A stretch of DNA of 64,000 nucleotides, taken from NCBI RefSeq assembly GCF_006540085.1, contig NZ_BJOG01000002.1:299324-363323 (forward strand). The letters are read 5' to 3'. Below, in pieces: positions 41,380 to 54,243 of the stretch. The position numbers and the translations under genes were made by a program. Positions within the stretch are counted from its first letter, which is position 1. Every line of letters starts with the position of its first letter. Below the pieces are notes generated by a model. That model did not search any database. It was not told the origin of the DNA and saw nothing but the letters and a program-made list of their open reading frames with translations. This DNA is from Microbacterium oxydans (GTDB lineage: Bacteria > Actinomycetota > Actinomycetes > Actinomycetales > Microbacteriaceae).

Positions 41380-41433
41380 CCGGTCGCGATATGTCAGCTC
41401 AAAAGGTGGAAACAGCTGACATATCGCGACCGG
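41380..41433. terminator. Perfect 20-bp inverted repeat between converging genes
   Basis: The arms 41380-41399 and 41414-41433 (CCGGTCGCGATATGTCAGCT and its exact complement) flank a 14-base loop. It sits midway between the APC gene and gdhA, which converge, so it can end transcription both ways. Its length and perfect match are well beyond normal terminators and suggest a dispersed palindromic element put to that use. Confidence 0.85.
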
Positions 41434-41437
41434 AAGG

Positions 41438-42892
<1,455 letters not shown>

Positions 42893-42940
42893 CTAGCGTC
42901 GGCCACAGCCGCGTCAGCGCACCCGGCGGGAGGGCTCGGG

Positions 42941-45634
<2,694 letters not shown>

Positions 45635-45640
45635 CCCTCG

Positions 45641-45646
45641 AGAGTA
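45641..45646 (-). promoter_or_regulatory. -10-like TACTCT six bases before ppc
   Basis: On the minus strand TACTCT-CGAGGG-GTG; the pattern decides the start and predicts a leaderless mRNA. Confidence 0.5.
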
Positions 45647-45727
45647 TCCCGCGTGCGAGGGGTCGCCTGCACGCATGACGACGTACTCGGTCACCGCGCC
45701 GTCCGGGTGCGCGGCACGCGCGCGACC

Positions 45728-45733
45728 TACGAT
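45728..45733 (+). promoter_or_regulatory. -10-like TACGAT seven bases before nhaA
   Basis: TACGAT-GGACGGG-ATG. This favours the ATG at 45741 over the one at 45732, which would lie inside the promoter element. Confidence 0.45.
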
Positions 45734-45740
45734 GGACGGG

Positions 45741-46910
45741 ATGCGCATCTCAGCGAACCCCCTCCGCGGACAGCAGTTCCCCGCCGTCCTCCTCCTTCTC
45801 GCGGCCGGGCTCGGCCTGCTGCTCGCGAACCTCCCGACGCATGATGCGCTCGCCGCCTTCCTCGACGTCCACATCGCCGTGCCAGGCACCGCCCTCGACC
45901 TGTCGATCGCGCACTGGGTGTCCGACGGTCTCCTCGCCGTCTTCTTCCTGGTCGTGGCCATCGAGCTGCGCCACGAGCTCACCCACGGTGAACTCGATTC
46001 CCCGCGCAAGGCGGTGCAGCCTGCCATCGCGGCCACCGGAGGAGTGCTCGTCCCGATCGCGGTCTACCTGCTGATCGCCGGTGGGGACAGCGTCACGGCA
46101 CCGGGCTGGCCCATCCCGACGGCGACCGACATCGCCTTCGCGCTCGGGGTGCTGGCGATGTTCGGCAAGGGACTCCCGTCCCGGGTGCGCGTCTTCCTGC
46201 TCGCCCTGGCGATCCTCGACGACATCATCGGGATCGTCTTCATCGCCGTGCTGTTCGCCGTCGATGTGCAGTGGCTGCTGTTCGGACTCGCGATCGTGGG
46301 CGTGGCCGTGTTCTGGGCGCTGAGCCGACTCCTGCATGCGAAGGGCCACCCCCTGATCGCCGTTGCCATGGTCCTGGTCGGCGTCGTCACCTGGGGTCTG
46401 GTCGCCTCCTCCGGCATCCACGCGACGATCGCCGGCGTGCTGCTCGGACTCGTGATGGCACCCGTCCCCGCCGAGCGCACGAGACACGCGCTCGAGCCGA
46501 CGGTGAACGGGGCGATCCTGCCGCTGTTCGCCTTCGTCGCGGCGTTCGTCGTGATCCCCGCCGTCTCGATCACGCAGCTGTCCCCGGCATTCTGGGCGAT
46601 CGTGGTCGCCCTGCCGGTGGGCAAGATCATCGGCATCTCGCTGTTCGGCTGGATCGCGATGCGCATCCGCCCGAAGGGATCGGACCCGGCGTTGCCGTTC
46701 GCCGACATCCTCTCGGCCGGCGCTCTCGGCGGCATCGGGTTCACGGTGTCCCTGTTGTTGGCGAACCTCGCTTTCGCGGAGGACGGCGGCATCAGGGATC
46801 AGGCGATCCTCGGTGTGCTGGTGGGCTCGCTGATCGCGCTGGTGCTCTCCGGCATCATCGTGTCGCTGCGTGCGCGCTGGTACCGTCGGCTCTCATCCGC
46901 ATCGTCGTGA
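45741..46910 (+). CDS. nhaA: Na+/H+ antiporter NhaA
   Basis: A 389-residue antiporter with about twelve membrane segments. The first helix region QQFPAVLLLLAAGLGLLLAN, FFLVVAIELRHELTHGEL and the ion site ALAILDDIIGIVFIAV, whose Asp pair binds Na+ and protons, are diagnostic, as is GGIGFTVSLLLANLAF. It exports Na+ or Li+ for protons in pH and salt control. It starts 106 bases from the divergent ppc gene. The stop lies in a 13-bp tandem repeat. Confidence 0.95.
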   Translation: MRISANPLRGQQFPAVLLLLAAGLGLLLANLPTHDALAAFLDVHIAVPGTALDLSIAHWVSDGLLAVFFLVVAIELRHELTHGELDSPRKAVQPAIAATGGVLVPIAVYLLIAGGDSVTAPGWPIPTATDIAFALGVLAMFGKGLPSRVRVFLLALAILDDIIGIVFIAVLFAVDVQWLLFGLAIVGVAVFWALSRLLHAKGHPLIAVAMVLVGVVTWGLVASSGIHATIAGVLLGLVMAPVPAERTRHALEPTVNGAILPLFAFVAAFVVIPAVSITQLSPAFWAIVVALPVGKIIGISLFGWIAMRIRPKGSDPALPFADILSAGALGGIGFTVSLLLANLAFAEDGGIRDQAILGVLVGSLIALVLSGIIVSLRARWYRRLSSASS

Positions 46911-46954
46911 TCGCGCGTCGTGATCGGTCGCCGTGATCGGTCGTCGTGATCCGG
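46903..46954. repeat. 13-bp tandem repeat, four units
   Basis: CGTCGTGATCGCG, CGTCGTGATCGGT, CGCCGTGATCGGT and CGTCGTGATCCGG run head to tail. They start inside the nhaA stop region and end shortly before the mazG ribosome site, filling that intergenic space. Confidence 0.8.
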
Positions 46955-46975
46955 TCATCGGGAGAAGGAGGAACC

Positions 46976-47644
46976 GTGAGCGTTGAATCCGAGGTCCGCT
47001 CGCCCGGGGAGGACCCGCTGCGCGAGGCTGCCGAGACCATGCGCGCGGTCAGGGAGCGCTGCGTGTGGTCGCAGCAGATCACGCATCGCGACCTCGTGCC
47101 CTATCTGATCGAGGAGTCGCACGAGGTGATCGATGCCGTCGAGGTCGGCTCTCGCGACGACCTGCGCGAGGAGCTGGGGGATCTGCTCTGGCAGGTGCTG
47201 TTCCACGCGGCGATCGCCGCGCAGGACCCGGACGATCCGTTCGACATCGACGACGTGGCGCAGACGCTCACGGAGAAGATGGTGCGTCGTCATCCGCATG
47301 TGTTCGCCGGGGAGGTGGCTGAGACTCCCGAGCAGGTGCTGGTGCACTGGAACGCCGCGAAGGCCGCGGAGAAGCGCACCCGACGCAGCGTGCTCGACGG
47401 AGTGCCGCGCGGGATGCCGGCGCTCGCGCTCGCGCAGAAGATCGCCGGGCGTGCCATCGGCGCAGGAGTGCCCGTCGAGCGGGTCGCCTCTGCCGCCGCC
47501 CCCGCCTCGGAGGAAGAGCTGGGGGACGCGCTCCTCGCGCTGGTGGCGACCGCCCGCGAGCAGGGGTGGGACGCCGAGCGCGCCCTCCGCGAGCGGCTGC
47601 GTGCGCTGGAAGACGACGTGCGCGCCGCCGAAGCCGCGCGCTGA
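46976..47644 (+). CDS. mazG: MazG family nucleoside triphosphate pyrophosphohydrolase
   Basis: A 222-residue MazG. It hydrolyses NTPs or damaged dNTPs to the monophosphate and PPi. The four-helix metal site is visible as LIEESHEVIDAVE and LREELGDLLWQVLFHA (ExxE and ExxD), followed by RRHPHVFAG and WNAAKAAEK, typical of MazG. The GTG at 46976 has a very strong AGAAGGAGGA ribosome site. hisS begins 57 bases later on the same strand, so they may be cotranscribed. Confidence 0.92.
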   Translation: MSVESEVRSPGEDPLREAAETMRAVRERCVWSQQITHRDLVPYLIEESHEVIDAVEVGSRDDLREELGDLLWQVLFHAAIAAQDPDDPFDIDDVAQTLTEKMVRRHPHVFAGEVAETPEQVLVHWNAAKAAEKRTRRSVLDGVPRGMPALALAQKIAGRAIGAGVPVERVASAAAPASEEELGDALLALVATAREQGWDAERALRERLRALEDDVRAAEAAR

Positions 47645-47701
47645 TCCCGGCGCGACCCCATCCCGGCACGACCGAGTCGGCAGACCTGGAAAGATGGAAC
47701 C

Positions 47702-48979
47702 GTGGCTACCGTGAACCCGCCGCGCGGCATGCGCGACATCCTCCCCGCCGACAAGGCCCGCCGTGAGCGTGTGCTCTCCGTCATCCGCGAGCGCTATCTC
47801 GCGCATGGATTCGACGAGATCGAGACGCCCGTCGTCGAGGAGTACGACCGTCTGCATGCCGGCATCGGTGGCGACAACGAGAAGCTCTCGTACAACATCC
47901 TCCGCCGTGGCCTGGATGCCGACGCGATCCGCGCCGCCGCCGACGACCCCTCAGCGCTCTCCGACCTCGGCCTCCGCTACGACCTGACGGTGCCGCTCGC
48001 GCGTTTCTACGCGAGCAACCGCGGTCAACTGCCGACCGTCTTCCGCTCGATCCAGATCGGACCGGTCTGGCGGGCGGAGCGCCCGCAGAAGGGCCGCTAC
48101 CGCCAGTTCGTGCAGTGCGACATCGACATCATGGGGGACGACACCGCACGCGCCGAGGCCGAGCTGATGGTCGCCTCGCTCGACGCGGTCGACGCCCTCG
48201 GCCTCGACGGGGCGACCGTGCGCATCAACGATCGCCGGGTGCTGGAGTGGATGCTCGACAGCTTCGGGTTCACCGCCGAGGAGCGTCCCGGCGTGCTCAT
48301 CACGATCGACAAGCTCGACAAGATCGGTCCGGAGGGAGTGGCGACCGAGCTCCGTGAGCGCAGCGCATCGACCGCAGCCGCCGACGCGTTCGACGCCTTC
48401 CTCCGCCGCCCGCAGACGCTGGAGTACAACCCCTTCGGCGAGCGGCAGATCCGCAAGGCGCTGCCCGACGGAGCTCCGGCCGACCTGGTCGAGCACCTGG
48501 TCGGCATCGGCGAGGCCGTGGCTGCGGGACGGGGACAGTCCGACATCCCGCTCGTCTTCGACCCGTTCCTCGTGCGCGGCATGGGGTACTACACGGGCAC
48601 GATCTTCGAACTCGCGCATCCGTCCGTCAGCTACTCCCTCGGCGGTGGCGGACGCTACGACGGCATGATCGGCCGGTTCCTCGGGCAGCAGGTGCCCGCG
48701 GTGGGCTTCTCGCTCGGGTTCGAGCGCCTCGTCGACCTGATCGCAGAGGAGTCGGACGTCACGACGAACGCGGTCGTGCTGATCCACGACGCCGACGTTC
48801 CGGTGCACGAGCTCGTCACGCACAAGGCCGCGCTCATCGCGGACGGCGCCAGGGTCCGACTCGAGCGCCGCACCAAGAACGTCAAGGCGCTGCTCGAGCG
48901 TTCGGCGGTCGACGGCTACACCTCGTTCGCGATCGTGTCCGCCGGTGCCGCAGACCTGGAGCTCAAGCCCCTGTCCTGA
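47702..48979 (+). CDS. hisS: Histidyl-tRNA synthetase
   Basis: A 425-residue class II synthetase. Motif 1 lies around FDEIETPVVEEYDRL, LRYDLTVPLARF is the HisRS hallmark, motif 2 is RPQKGRYRQFVQCDID, the second His-specific motif LVRGMGYYTGTIFE is present, and motif 3 is VGFSLGFERL. The C-terminal part is the anticodon-binding domain. GTG start; AAAGAT lies six bases before it. The opening NPPRGMRDILP is the standard N-terminus. Confidence 0.96.
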   Translation: MATVNPPRGMRDILPADKARRERVLSVIRERYLAHGFDEIETPVVEEYDRLHAGIGGDNEKLSYNILRRGLDADAIRAAADDPSALSDLGLRYDLTVPLARFYASNRGQLPTVFRSIQIGPVWRAERPQKGRYRQFVQCDIDIMGDDTARAEAELMVASLDAVDALGLDGATVRINDRRVLEWMLDSFGFTAEERPGVLITIDKLDKIGPEGVATELRERSASTAAADAFDAFLRRPQTLEYNPFGERQIRKALPDGAPADLVEHLVGIGEAVAAGRGQSDIPLVFDPFLVRGMGYYTGTIFELAHPSVSYSLGGGGRYDGMIGRFLGQQVPAVGFSLGFERLVDLIAEESDVTTNAVVLIHDADVPVHELVTHKAALIADGARVRLERRTKNVKALLERSAVDGYTSFAIVSAGAADLELKPLS

Positions 48980-49060
48980 GCCTCCTGCGGCCGGCATCCG
49001 GAACCTCCCGGGCCGATGCGCGTTCACGCCGCGTTCACGCCGACGGGGTGCAATCGTGGG

Positions 49061-49882
49061 GTGAGTCGCATCGGCACCGCGTTCGTCGTCCGCATCGTCC
49101 TGGCGGGTGCCGCTCTGGCCATTGTCCTCGGGGTCGTCCGCGTCGTGCTGGTGCAGCAGGCCGCGCTCGCCCGACGGCGGATCGGGAAGCCGCTGGGGGA
49201 GCACTCCCTCGACGCGGATCGTGTCTGGCGCCGGTCCCTCAGCGGCGAGCCGCTCGAGCTGCTGATGCTCGGCGACTCGATCGCGGCCGGTCTCGGTGCC
49301 GAGCGCCGCAAGGAGACTCTCGGCGCTCGGCTCGCGAAGGCGACGGGGCGCCGGTTGCAGCGACCGGTGCGGTTGCGCACGGTGGCCGTCGTAGGGTCGG
49401 AGTCTCCCGATCTGCCGCGCCAGTTCGATGCGCTCCCCGAGGGATATCTTCCGCACGTCGCCGTGATCGTCGTCGGCGGCAACGACGTGACGCACCGACT
49501 GCCTCCTGCGCTGTCGGCACAGCATCTGCATGAGGCGATCCGCAGGCTGCGCGGCATGGATGCCGAGGTCGTCGTCGGCACGTGTCCCGACCTGGGCGCG
49601 CTCCGCGCCGTGCCGCAGCCGTTGCGGCGGATCGCCTCCGGTCTGTCGCGCCGCCTGGCCGAGATCCAGGACGAGACGGCGCGGCGGGCGGGCGCGGAGC
49701 CGGTCGATCTGCGTCGAGCGGTGGGTCCGATGTTCTTCGACGAGCCCGAGGCGATGTTCAGCCTCGACCGCTTCCACCCGAGCGCCCTGGGCTACCGCCG
49801 TACGGCCGAGGCACTGCTTCCGGCGGTGTGCCGCGCGGCGGAGCGGTCGCTCAGCTCGCCTCGTCCGCAGGAGACCCGCTGA
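49061..49882 (+). CDS. SGNH/GDSL hydrolase with N-terminal membrane anchor
   Basis: A 273-residue protein. A hydrophobic stretch at about residues 6-28 (FVVRIVLAGAALAIVLGVVR) followed by a basic flank is an uncleaved signal anchor. The SGNH blocks are clear: LLMLGDSIAAGLGAE (Ser), VIVVGGNDVTH (Gly/Asn) and LDRFHPSALGYR (Asp, His). It is likely an extracytoplasmic esterase acting on lipid or cell-wall acyl groups. The GTG at 49061 avoids a long unlikely N-terminus. The 3' end overlaps the VOC gene on the other strand by 32 bases. Confidence 0.85.
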   Translation: MSRIGTAFVVRIVLAGAALAIVLGVVRVVLVQQAALARRRIGKPLGEHSLDADRVWRRSLSGEPLELLMLGDSIAAGLGAERRKETLGARLAKATGRRLQRPVRLRTVAVVGSESPDLPRQFDALPEGYLPHVAVIVVGGNDVTHRLPPALSAQHLHEAIRRLRGMDAEVVVGTCPDLGALRAVPQPLRRIASGLSRRLAEIQDETARRAGAEPVDLRRAVGPMFFDEPEAMFSLDRFHPSALGYRRTAEALLPAVCRAAERSLSSPRPQETR

Positions 49883-50393
49883 ACGACGCCGCCCACTCCG
49901 CCACTCGACGACTGCTCTCCTCGTCCGAGATGTCCTCGACGCGCGTCATCACAGACCAGCGCACCCCGAACGGATCGCGGATGCTGGCGAAGCGATCACC
50001 GGAGACGAACGGTGCGGGTGCTTCGCGCACGGTCGCTCCCGCGGCGACCGCCTTCTCGACGACCGCATCGACGTCCGCGACGTACAGCCCCATCGAGTAG
50101 CAGTCGTCGTCGCCACCGGGGGAGCGCACGAGGTGGTACTCGGGATTGGGCTCCCCGAGCTGGAGCAGGCCGAGGCCGAAGTCCAGGTCGGCGTGCGCGA
50201 CCACGCCGCCGAACTCGGTCACGTCGACGACTCTGGCCCCGAAGACGTCGCGGTAGAACGCGATGGCCTGCTTCGCGTCGGGGATGGCGAGGAAGGGGGT
50301 GAGCGAGGTGGCGCTGTGCGGGCGCCCGTTCGTCGTGTACGTGCCGTTCGCGCCGGCCGTGGGGGTGTGCGTCGTGGTGTGGTCTGTGCTCAT
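49851..50393 (-). CDS. VOC-family (glyoxalase/PhnB-like) protein
   Basis: A 180-residue vicinal-oxygen-chelate fold protein. After a low-complexity Thr/His start (STDHTTTHTPTAGANG) the VOC text runs SLTPFLAIPDAKQAIAFYRD and DPFGVRWSVMTR, which resembles PhnB-type members. VOC proteins act as dioxygenases, isomerases, glyoxalases or drug-binding proteins; the function is not readable here. TACCGT lies six bases before the ATG. It is divergent from an AraC regulator, 87 bases away, which may control it. Confidence 0.82.
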   Translation of the reverse strand: MSTDHTTTHTPTAGANGTYTTNGRPHSATSLTPFLAIPDAKQAIAFYRDVFGARVVDVTEFGGVVAHADLDFGLGLLQLGEPNPEYHLVRSPGGDDDCYSMGLYVADVDAVVEKAVAAGATVREAPAPFVSGDRFASIRDPFGVRWSVMTRVEDISDEESSRRVAEWAASFSGSPADEAS

Positions 50394-50399
50394 GACGCC

Positions 50400-50405
50400 A
50401 CGGTA
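50400..50405 (-). promoter_or_regulatory. -10-like TACCGT six bases before the VOC gene
   Basis: On the minus strand TACCGT-GGCGTC-ATG, no ribosome site. Confidence 0.45.
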
Positions 50406-50468
50406 GAACGGGCGATGCGGCGGCGGCTTGAAGATCCGCGACAGCCTCGCCCTGTCGGCGTCGGGGCC

Positions 50469-50474
50469 TACGCT
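50469..50474 (+). promoter_or_regulatory. -10-like TACGCT six bases before the AraC gene
   Basis: TACGCT-GGGCCG-ATG, divergent to the VOC element, with 63 bases between the two hexamers. Confidence 0.45.
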
Positions 50475-50480
50475 GGGCCG

Positions 50481-51272
50481 ATGGTGAACCCGACCCGCGG
50501 GGTGCTCTACCCCGCTCGCCTTCCGCAGTTCCACCGGCTGCCACCGCCGCCGGCAGCCGCGGAGCTGGTGGAGTGGTTCTGGATCCCGGAGTGGGACATC
50601 GAGCCTGGGCGCTCGTCACGGCAGGAGATCGTGGCGTATCCGGCGCTGAACCTGGTCGTCGACGCGAACACCGTCACGCTCGCCGGAGCGACGACGCGGG
50701 CGTCGTACCGCGATCTGCGGGGGAGCGGCTGGGCCGTCGGGGCGCTGCTGCGTCCGGCAGCGGTCGCCGTGCTGATCGACGATCCGGCGTCTCTCGTCGA
50801 CGACGAGTGGGAACTCGACGACGGGAGCGGTACCGGCGCGCTGCGCGCTGCCGTCGTGTCGACGATGAGCTCGGGCGAGGGGCGACGCGAGCGGGCGGTC
50901 GAGGCCTTCTCTCAGTGGCTCGAGGATCGTGCGGGGCCGGTCGGCGAACCGGCACGCCGGGCCAACGCGTTCATGGACGTCCTGATGGGCGATGGCGCCG
51001 CGCTCACCCCCGAGGAGGCCGCCACGAGGTTGGCCGTCTCGGTGCGCACCCTGCAGCGGATGACCCACCGCCACGTGGGGCTCTCGCCCGCCGCGATGAT
51101 CCGACGTCGGCGGCTGCAGGAGGCGGCGCAGCGAGCGCGAGAGAACCCGGAGACCGACCTGGCCTCGATCGCCGCCGAGCTCGGCTACGCGGATCACGCG
51201 CATCTCACGCGCGACTTCCAGGCGGTCCTCGGCATCGCACCGCGCATGTACCGCTCCCAGGCGCGGGGCTGA
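50481..51272 (+). CDS. AraC-family regulator
   Basis: A 263-residue regulator. The N-terminal half carries the DUF6597-like sensor text found in many AraC proteins (VEWFWIPEWDIEPG and RPAAVAVLIDDPASLVDDE). The C-terminal 100 residues are the double helix-turn-helix with RLAVSVRTLQRMTHRHVGL and IAAELGYADHAHLTRDFQA. The ligand is unknown. Its divergent VOC neighbour is the natural target candidate. The chosen ATG follows a -10-like hexamer; longer in-frame readings run through the VOC gene. Confidence 0.88.
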   Translation: MVNPTRGVLYPARLPQFHRLPPPPAAAELVEWFWIPEWDIEPGRSSRQEIVAYPALNLVVDANTVTLAGATTRASYRDLRGSGWAVGALLRPAAVAVLIDDPASLVDDEWELDDGSGTGALRAAVVSTMSSGEGRRERAVEAFSQWLEDRAGPVGEPARRANAFMDVLMGDGAALTPEEAATRLAVSVRTLQRMTHRHVGLSPAAMIRRRRLQEAAQRARENPETDLASIAAELGYADHAHLTRDFQAVLGIAPRMYRSQARG

Positions 51273-51305
51273 CCGCGGCGCGTCGAGCTCAGGCGTGCGC
51301 GGGGC

Positions 51306-52535
51306 TCAGGCTCTTTCGAACCGCAGCCGCAGCAGCCGGTATCCGACCCCGAGGAGGACGACCCCCGTACCGATCAGTGAGGCCAGCACGGGAAGAGTGT
51401 TCACCAGCACCAGGCAGCCGAGCGCTCCGAGCACGTGCAGCACCCGTGGATACCGACGCGCGGACCCGCTCTGACGGAATGCGGCGGCGTTCGCGATCAG
51501 GTAGTACAGCAGCACGCCGAAGGAGGAGAAGCCGATGGCGCCGCGCAGGTCGGCGATGAGGACGATCGCGACCACGATGAGCGCGATGGCGATCTCCGCG
51601 CGCTGCGGGACCTGATGGCGCCGATCGATCTTCGCGAGGAATCGAGGGACGTCACCCTCGCGAGCCATGGCCAGGGCCGTACGACCGATCCCGGTGAGCA
51701 GAGCCAGCAGGGCACCGAGGGAGGCGGCGGCAGCAGCGATGCGGATCACGGGCGCCCAGGCAGATGCCCCGGCGGCCACCAGTACATCGACCAGAGGAGC
51801 GGTCGAATCGGTCGCACCGGCGCCGAGCACCAGGACGACGACGAGTCCCACCAGCGCGTACACGACGACCGTGCCACCCAGCGCCAGCACGATGGCACGG
51901 GGGATCGTGCGTCCGGGATCGACGACCTCCTCACCCATGGTCGCGATCCGGGCGTATCCCGCGAATGCGAAGAACAGCAGGCCGGCCCCCTGGAGCACTC
52001 CGTAGGCCGTGGCATCGGGGAGGGGGGTCGGGTTCGCCGCCGGAGCGCCGGCGAACCCGAAGACCACGACGACCGCGAGGCCGAGTAGGGAGCACACCAC
52101 GAGGATGCGGGTGACCAGGGCGGTGCGGGTCACGCCGAGGCAGTTCACGGCGGCGAGCAGCACGACAGCGGCGACCGCGACGGGCAACTGCCAGCCGGCC
52201 GGTGCCGCGTAGGCGGCGAACGTCATGGCCATCGCCGCGCAGCTCGCGATCTTGCCGATCACGAAGCTCCATCCCGCGATGAAGCCCCACCAGGGGCCTA
52301 TCTCCGCGCGGGCGTAGGCATAGGTGCCACCCGCGACCGGGTGGGCGGCGGCGAGCTGCGCTGATGAGGTGGCATTGGCGTATGCGACGACCGCGGCGAT
52401 CGCGAGGGCGATGAGGACGCCGCTGCCAGCGACCCCGATCGCGGGAGCCCACACGGAGAAGACACCGGCGCCGATCATCGAGCCGAGACCGATGGCGACC
52501 GCGTCTCCGAGCGTCAGGCGACGGGCGAGGGGCAT
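51306..52535 (-). CDS. APC-family amino acid permease
   Basis: A 409-residue, roughly twelve-helix permease. AVAIGLGSMIGAGVFSVWAP is helix 1 with the substrate-binding GxG motif, and FFAFAGYARIATMGEEVVDP is the helix-6 signature of the amino acid/polyamine/organocation family. Shorter than many relatives but complete at both ends. CACGAT stands six bases before the ATG. Its gene ends 33 bases from the AraC stop (converging). Substrate unknown. Confidence 0.88.
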   Translation of the reverse strand: MPLARRLTLGDAVAIGLGSMIGAGVFSVWAPAIGVAGSGVLIALAIAAVVAYANATSSAQLAAAHPVAGGTYAYARAEIGPWWGFIAGWSFVIGKIASCAAMAMTFAAYAAPAGWQLPVAVAAVVLLAAVNCLGVTRTALVTRILVVCSLLGLAVVVVFGFAGAPAANPTPLPDATAYGVLQGAGLLFFAFAGYARIATMGEEVVDPGRTIPRAIVLALGGTVVVYALVGLVVVLVLGAGATDSTAPLVDVLVAAGASAWAPVIRIAAAAASLGALLALLTGIGRTALAMAREGDVPRFLAKIDRRHQVPQRAEIAIALIVVAIVLIADLRGAIGFSSFGVLLYYLIANAAAFRQSGSARRYPRVLHVLGALGCLVLVNTLPVLASLIGTGVVLLGVGYRLLRLRFERA

Positions 52536-52539
52536 CCCG

Positions 52540-54243
52540 TCATCGTGTCACGCGCCGGTGAACGGCGGGTGAAGAGGCGTGCGAGCGTGACGGCACGACG
52601 GCCAGTGCGGGCAGCGTGAGGGTCGCCGGCGCCGTGCCGCCGACGCGGACGGTCTGATCGCTGGGGATGAGCCGCGAGTGGTCGCGCACCGGGTCCTCCG
52701 TTCCGGGGTTGCGCAGGTGCAGCGGGTGCGCGCCCGACGACACCTGCACGCGCAGGCGTGACCCCGCCGCGAACCGGTGGGCGAGAGGCGCGAGTTCGAG
52801 ACGGATCCGGCCCGCCTCGTCTGTGTGCGTCTCGTCCGTGTGCACCTCTTCCGGCCGAAGGCGCCGGTACCCGTCGGTGAGCGCCCGCGAGACCCCTCGC
52901 GCGTCCACCTCGCACAGACGCACGAACAGATCGGCACGCGGGTTCGAGGACGCGAAGGACAGCGTGATCATGGGCGTGCCGATGACGAGGAGGTCGTCGG
53001 GAAGCCGGTCGCCCGTGAAGACGAGCACATCCGCCCGGCGTTCGCGGGTGTGCTGGGGGCGGCGCCCGGCGGAGAACGGATTGAGGGTCCTGCCGCCCGC
53101 ATCCGGGGTCGGGGCCACCGGATCGTAGCGGTACGTGAGGTCGGCCGCGGGGCTGGCGACGCCCGTGCCGTCGAGGCGCCCGTCGCGGGTGAGCTCCAGC
53201 TCCACGGCCGTATACGGCGGGGGCCAGCTGTCCAGCTCCCGCCAGCCGCCGCCACCTGTCACGTCGATGCGCACCCCTTCGGTCTGCGCCGTTCCGGTGA
53301 ACGAGCGCAGCACCTCGCGGACGCCGATGACGGTGATGTCGGGCGCCCCGTGCACCCAGTCGCCGACGATGAGGCGCACCGGACGACCCGCATCGCGCAG
53401 GGCAGCGTAGTCGTCGAGCTGGCCCACGAGGAACAGATCCTGCCAGCCGGCGACCAGCGTGACGGGCGGGATGGAGTCGACGTCCTGCGCGAAGTGCATC
53501 GGCTCCCACCAGGGGTCCCCCTGATCGCTGTGCTCGACCCAGTCGCGGTAGAACTGCGGATCGGCGCCTCGGGCCACGCGCACGGCATCCGCCGGCGGGA
53601 CGGCGAGCGCGCCGCGACGGAATCCGCGCCGGGCACGCAGCAGCGCCCAGGCCTTCGACGGCAGCGCCCGCTCCTGGATGTCGAGGGCGTATGCCCACGT
53701 GAGCGGGGTGTCGATCGAGAATCCGCCGCCCGGGTAGAGGATGGCATCGTCGAAGCGCCGCGCGGAGATGGCGATGCCGAGCGCGTCGGGGCGGTCGTCG
53801 CCGTCGCAGTACGCCCACTGGGTCACCCCGAAGTAGCTCCCGCCCCACGAGTGCACGCGTCCGGTCGCCCACGGCTGCGCGCGCAGCCACCGCATCGTCG
53901 CCTGCCCGTCGGCGACCTCGTCGTGCAGCGGATCGAACGTCCCGCCGGAGCCGAAGGTGCCGCGACAGCTCTGCACGACCACATGGTGCCCTCGCTCGGC
54001 CAGGAAGAGCGCGACGCCGGCGATCCCGTCGCGGCCGTACGGCGTGCGGATCAGGATCGTGTCGCCTCCGGATCCTTCCGCGTGCCAGTGGTCGGTGAGG
54101 AGCGCGGCGCCGTCGTCCGACGCCACCCGGATGCCGGTCGTCCGGACGACGTCCTGGTGCGTCTTCGCCGGCATGTCGGCGACGCGGGCGAGCCGCCGGT
54201 ACTCGCGCCGCGCGGCGCCGCCCAGGCGGGGAGCATCGGTCAT
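52540..54243 (-). CDS. CocE/NonD-family (S15-type) hydrolase
   Basis: A 567-residue hydrolase of the X-Pro dipeptidyl-peptidase/cocaine-esterase group. The alpha/beta domain has the nucleophile Ser136 in HSWGGSYFGVTQW, the GDWVHGAPD stretch near the catalytic His, and a C-terminal jelly-roll domain (about residues 330-550) characteristic of the family. No signal peptide is seen, so it is cytoplasmic. It is the last gene of the LacI-controlled operon and overlaps the transporter stop by ATGA. Likely to cleave ester or amide bonds in the compound imported by that transporter. Confidence 0.88.
   Translation of the reverse strand: MTDAPRLGGAARREYRRLARVADMPAKTHQDVVRTTGIRVASDDGAALLTDHWHAEGSGGDTILIRTPYGRDGIAGVALFLAERGHHVVVQSCRGTFGSGGTFDPLHDEVADGQATMRWLRAQPWATGRVHSWGGSYFGVTQWAYCDGDDRPDALGIAISARRFDDAILYPGGGFSIDTPLTWAYALDIQERALPSKAWALLRARRGFRRGALAVPPADAVRVARGADPQFYRDWVEHSDQGDPWWEPMHFAQDVDSIPPVTLVAGWQDLFLVGQLDDYAALRDAGRPVRLIVGDWVHGAPDITVIGVREVLRSFTGTAQTEGVRIDVTGGGGWRELDSWPPPYTAVELELTRDGRLDGTGVASPAADLTYRYDPVAPTPDAGGRTLNPFSAGRRPQHTRERRADVLVFTGDRLPDDLLVIGTPMITLSFASSNPRADLFVRLCEVDARGVSRALTDGYRRLRPEEVHTDETHTDEAGRIRLELAPLAHRFAAGSRLRVQVSSGAHPLHLRNPGTEDPVRDHSRLIPSDQTVRVGGTAPATLTLPALAVVPSRSHASSPAVHRRVTR

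Noticed and set aside
49530..51272. A 580-codon plus-strand reading for the AraC gene
   Set aside because: The first 317 codons are Arg-rich noise over the SGNH and VOC genes; the regulator proper begins at 50481 after a -10-like element.
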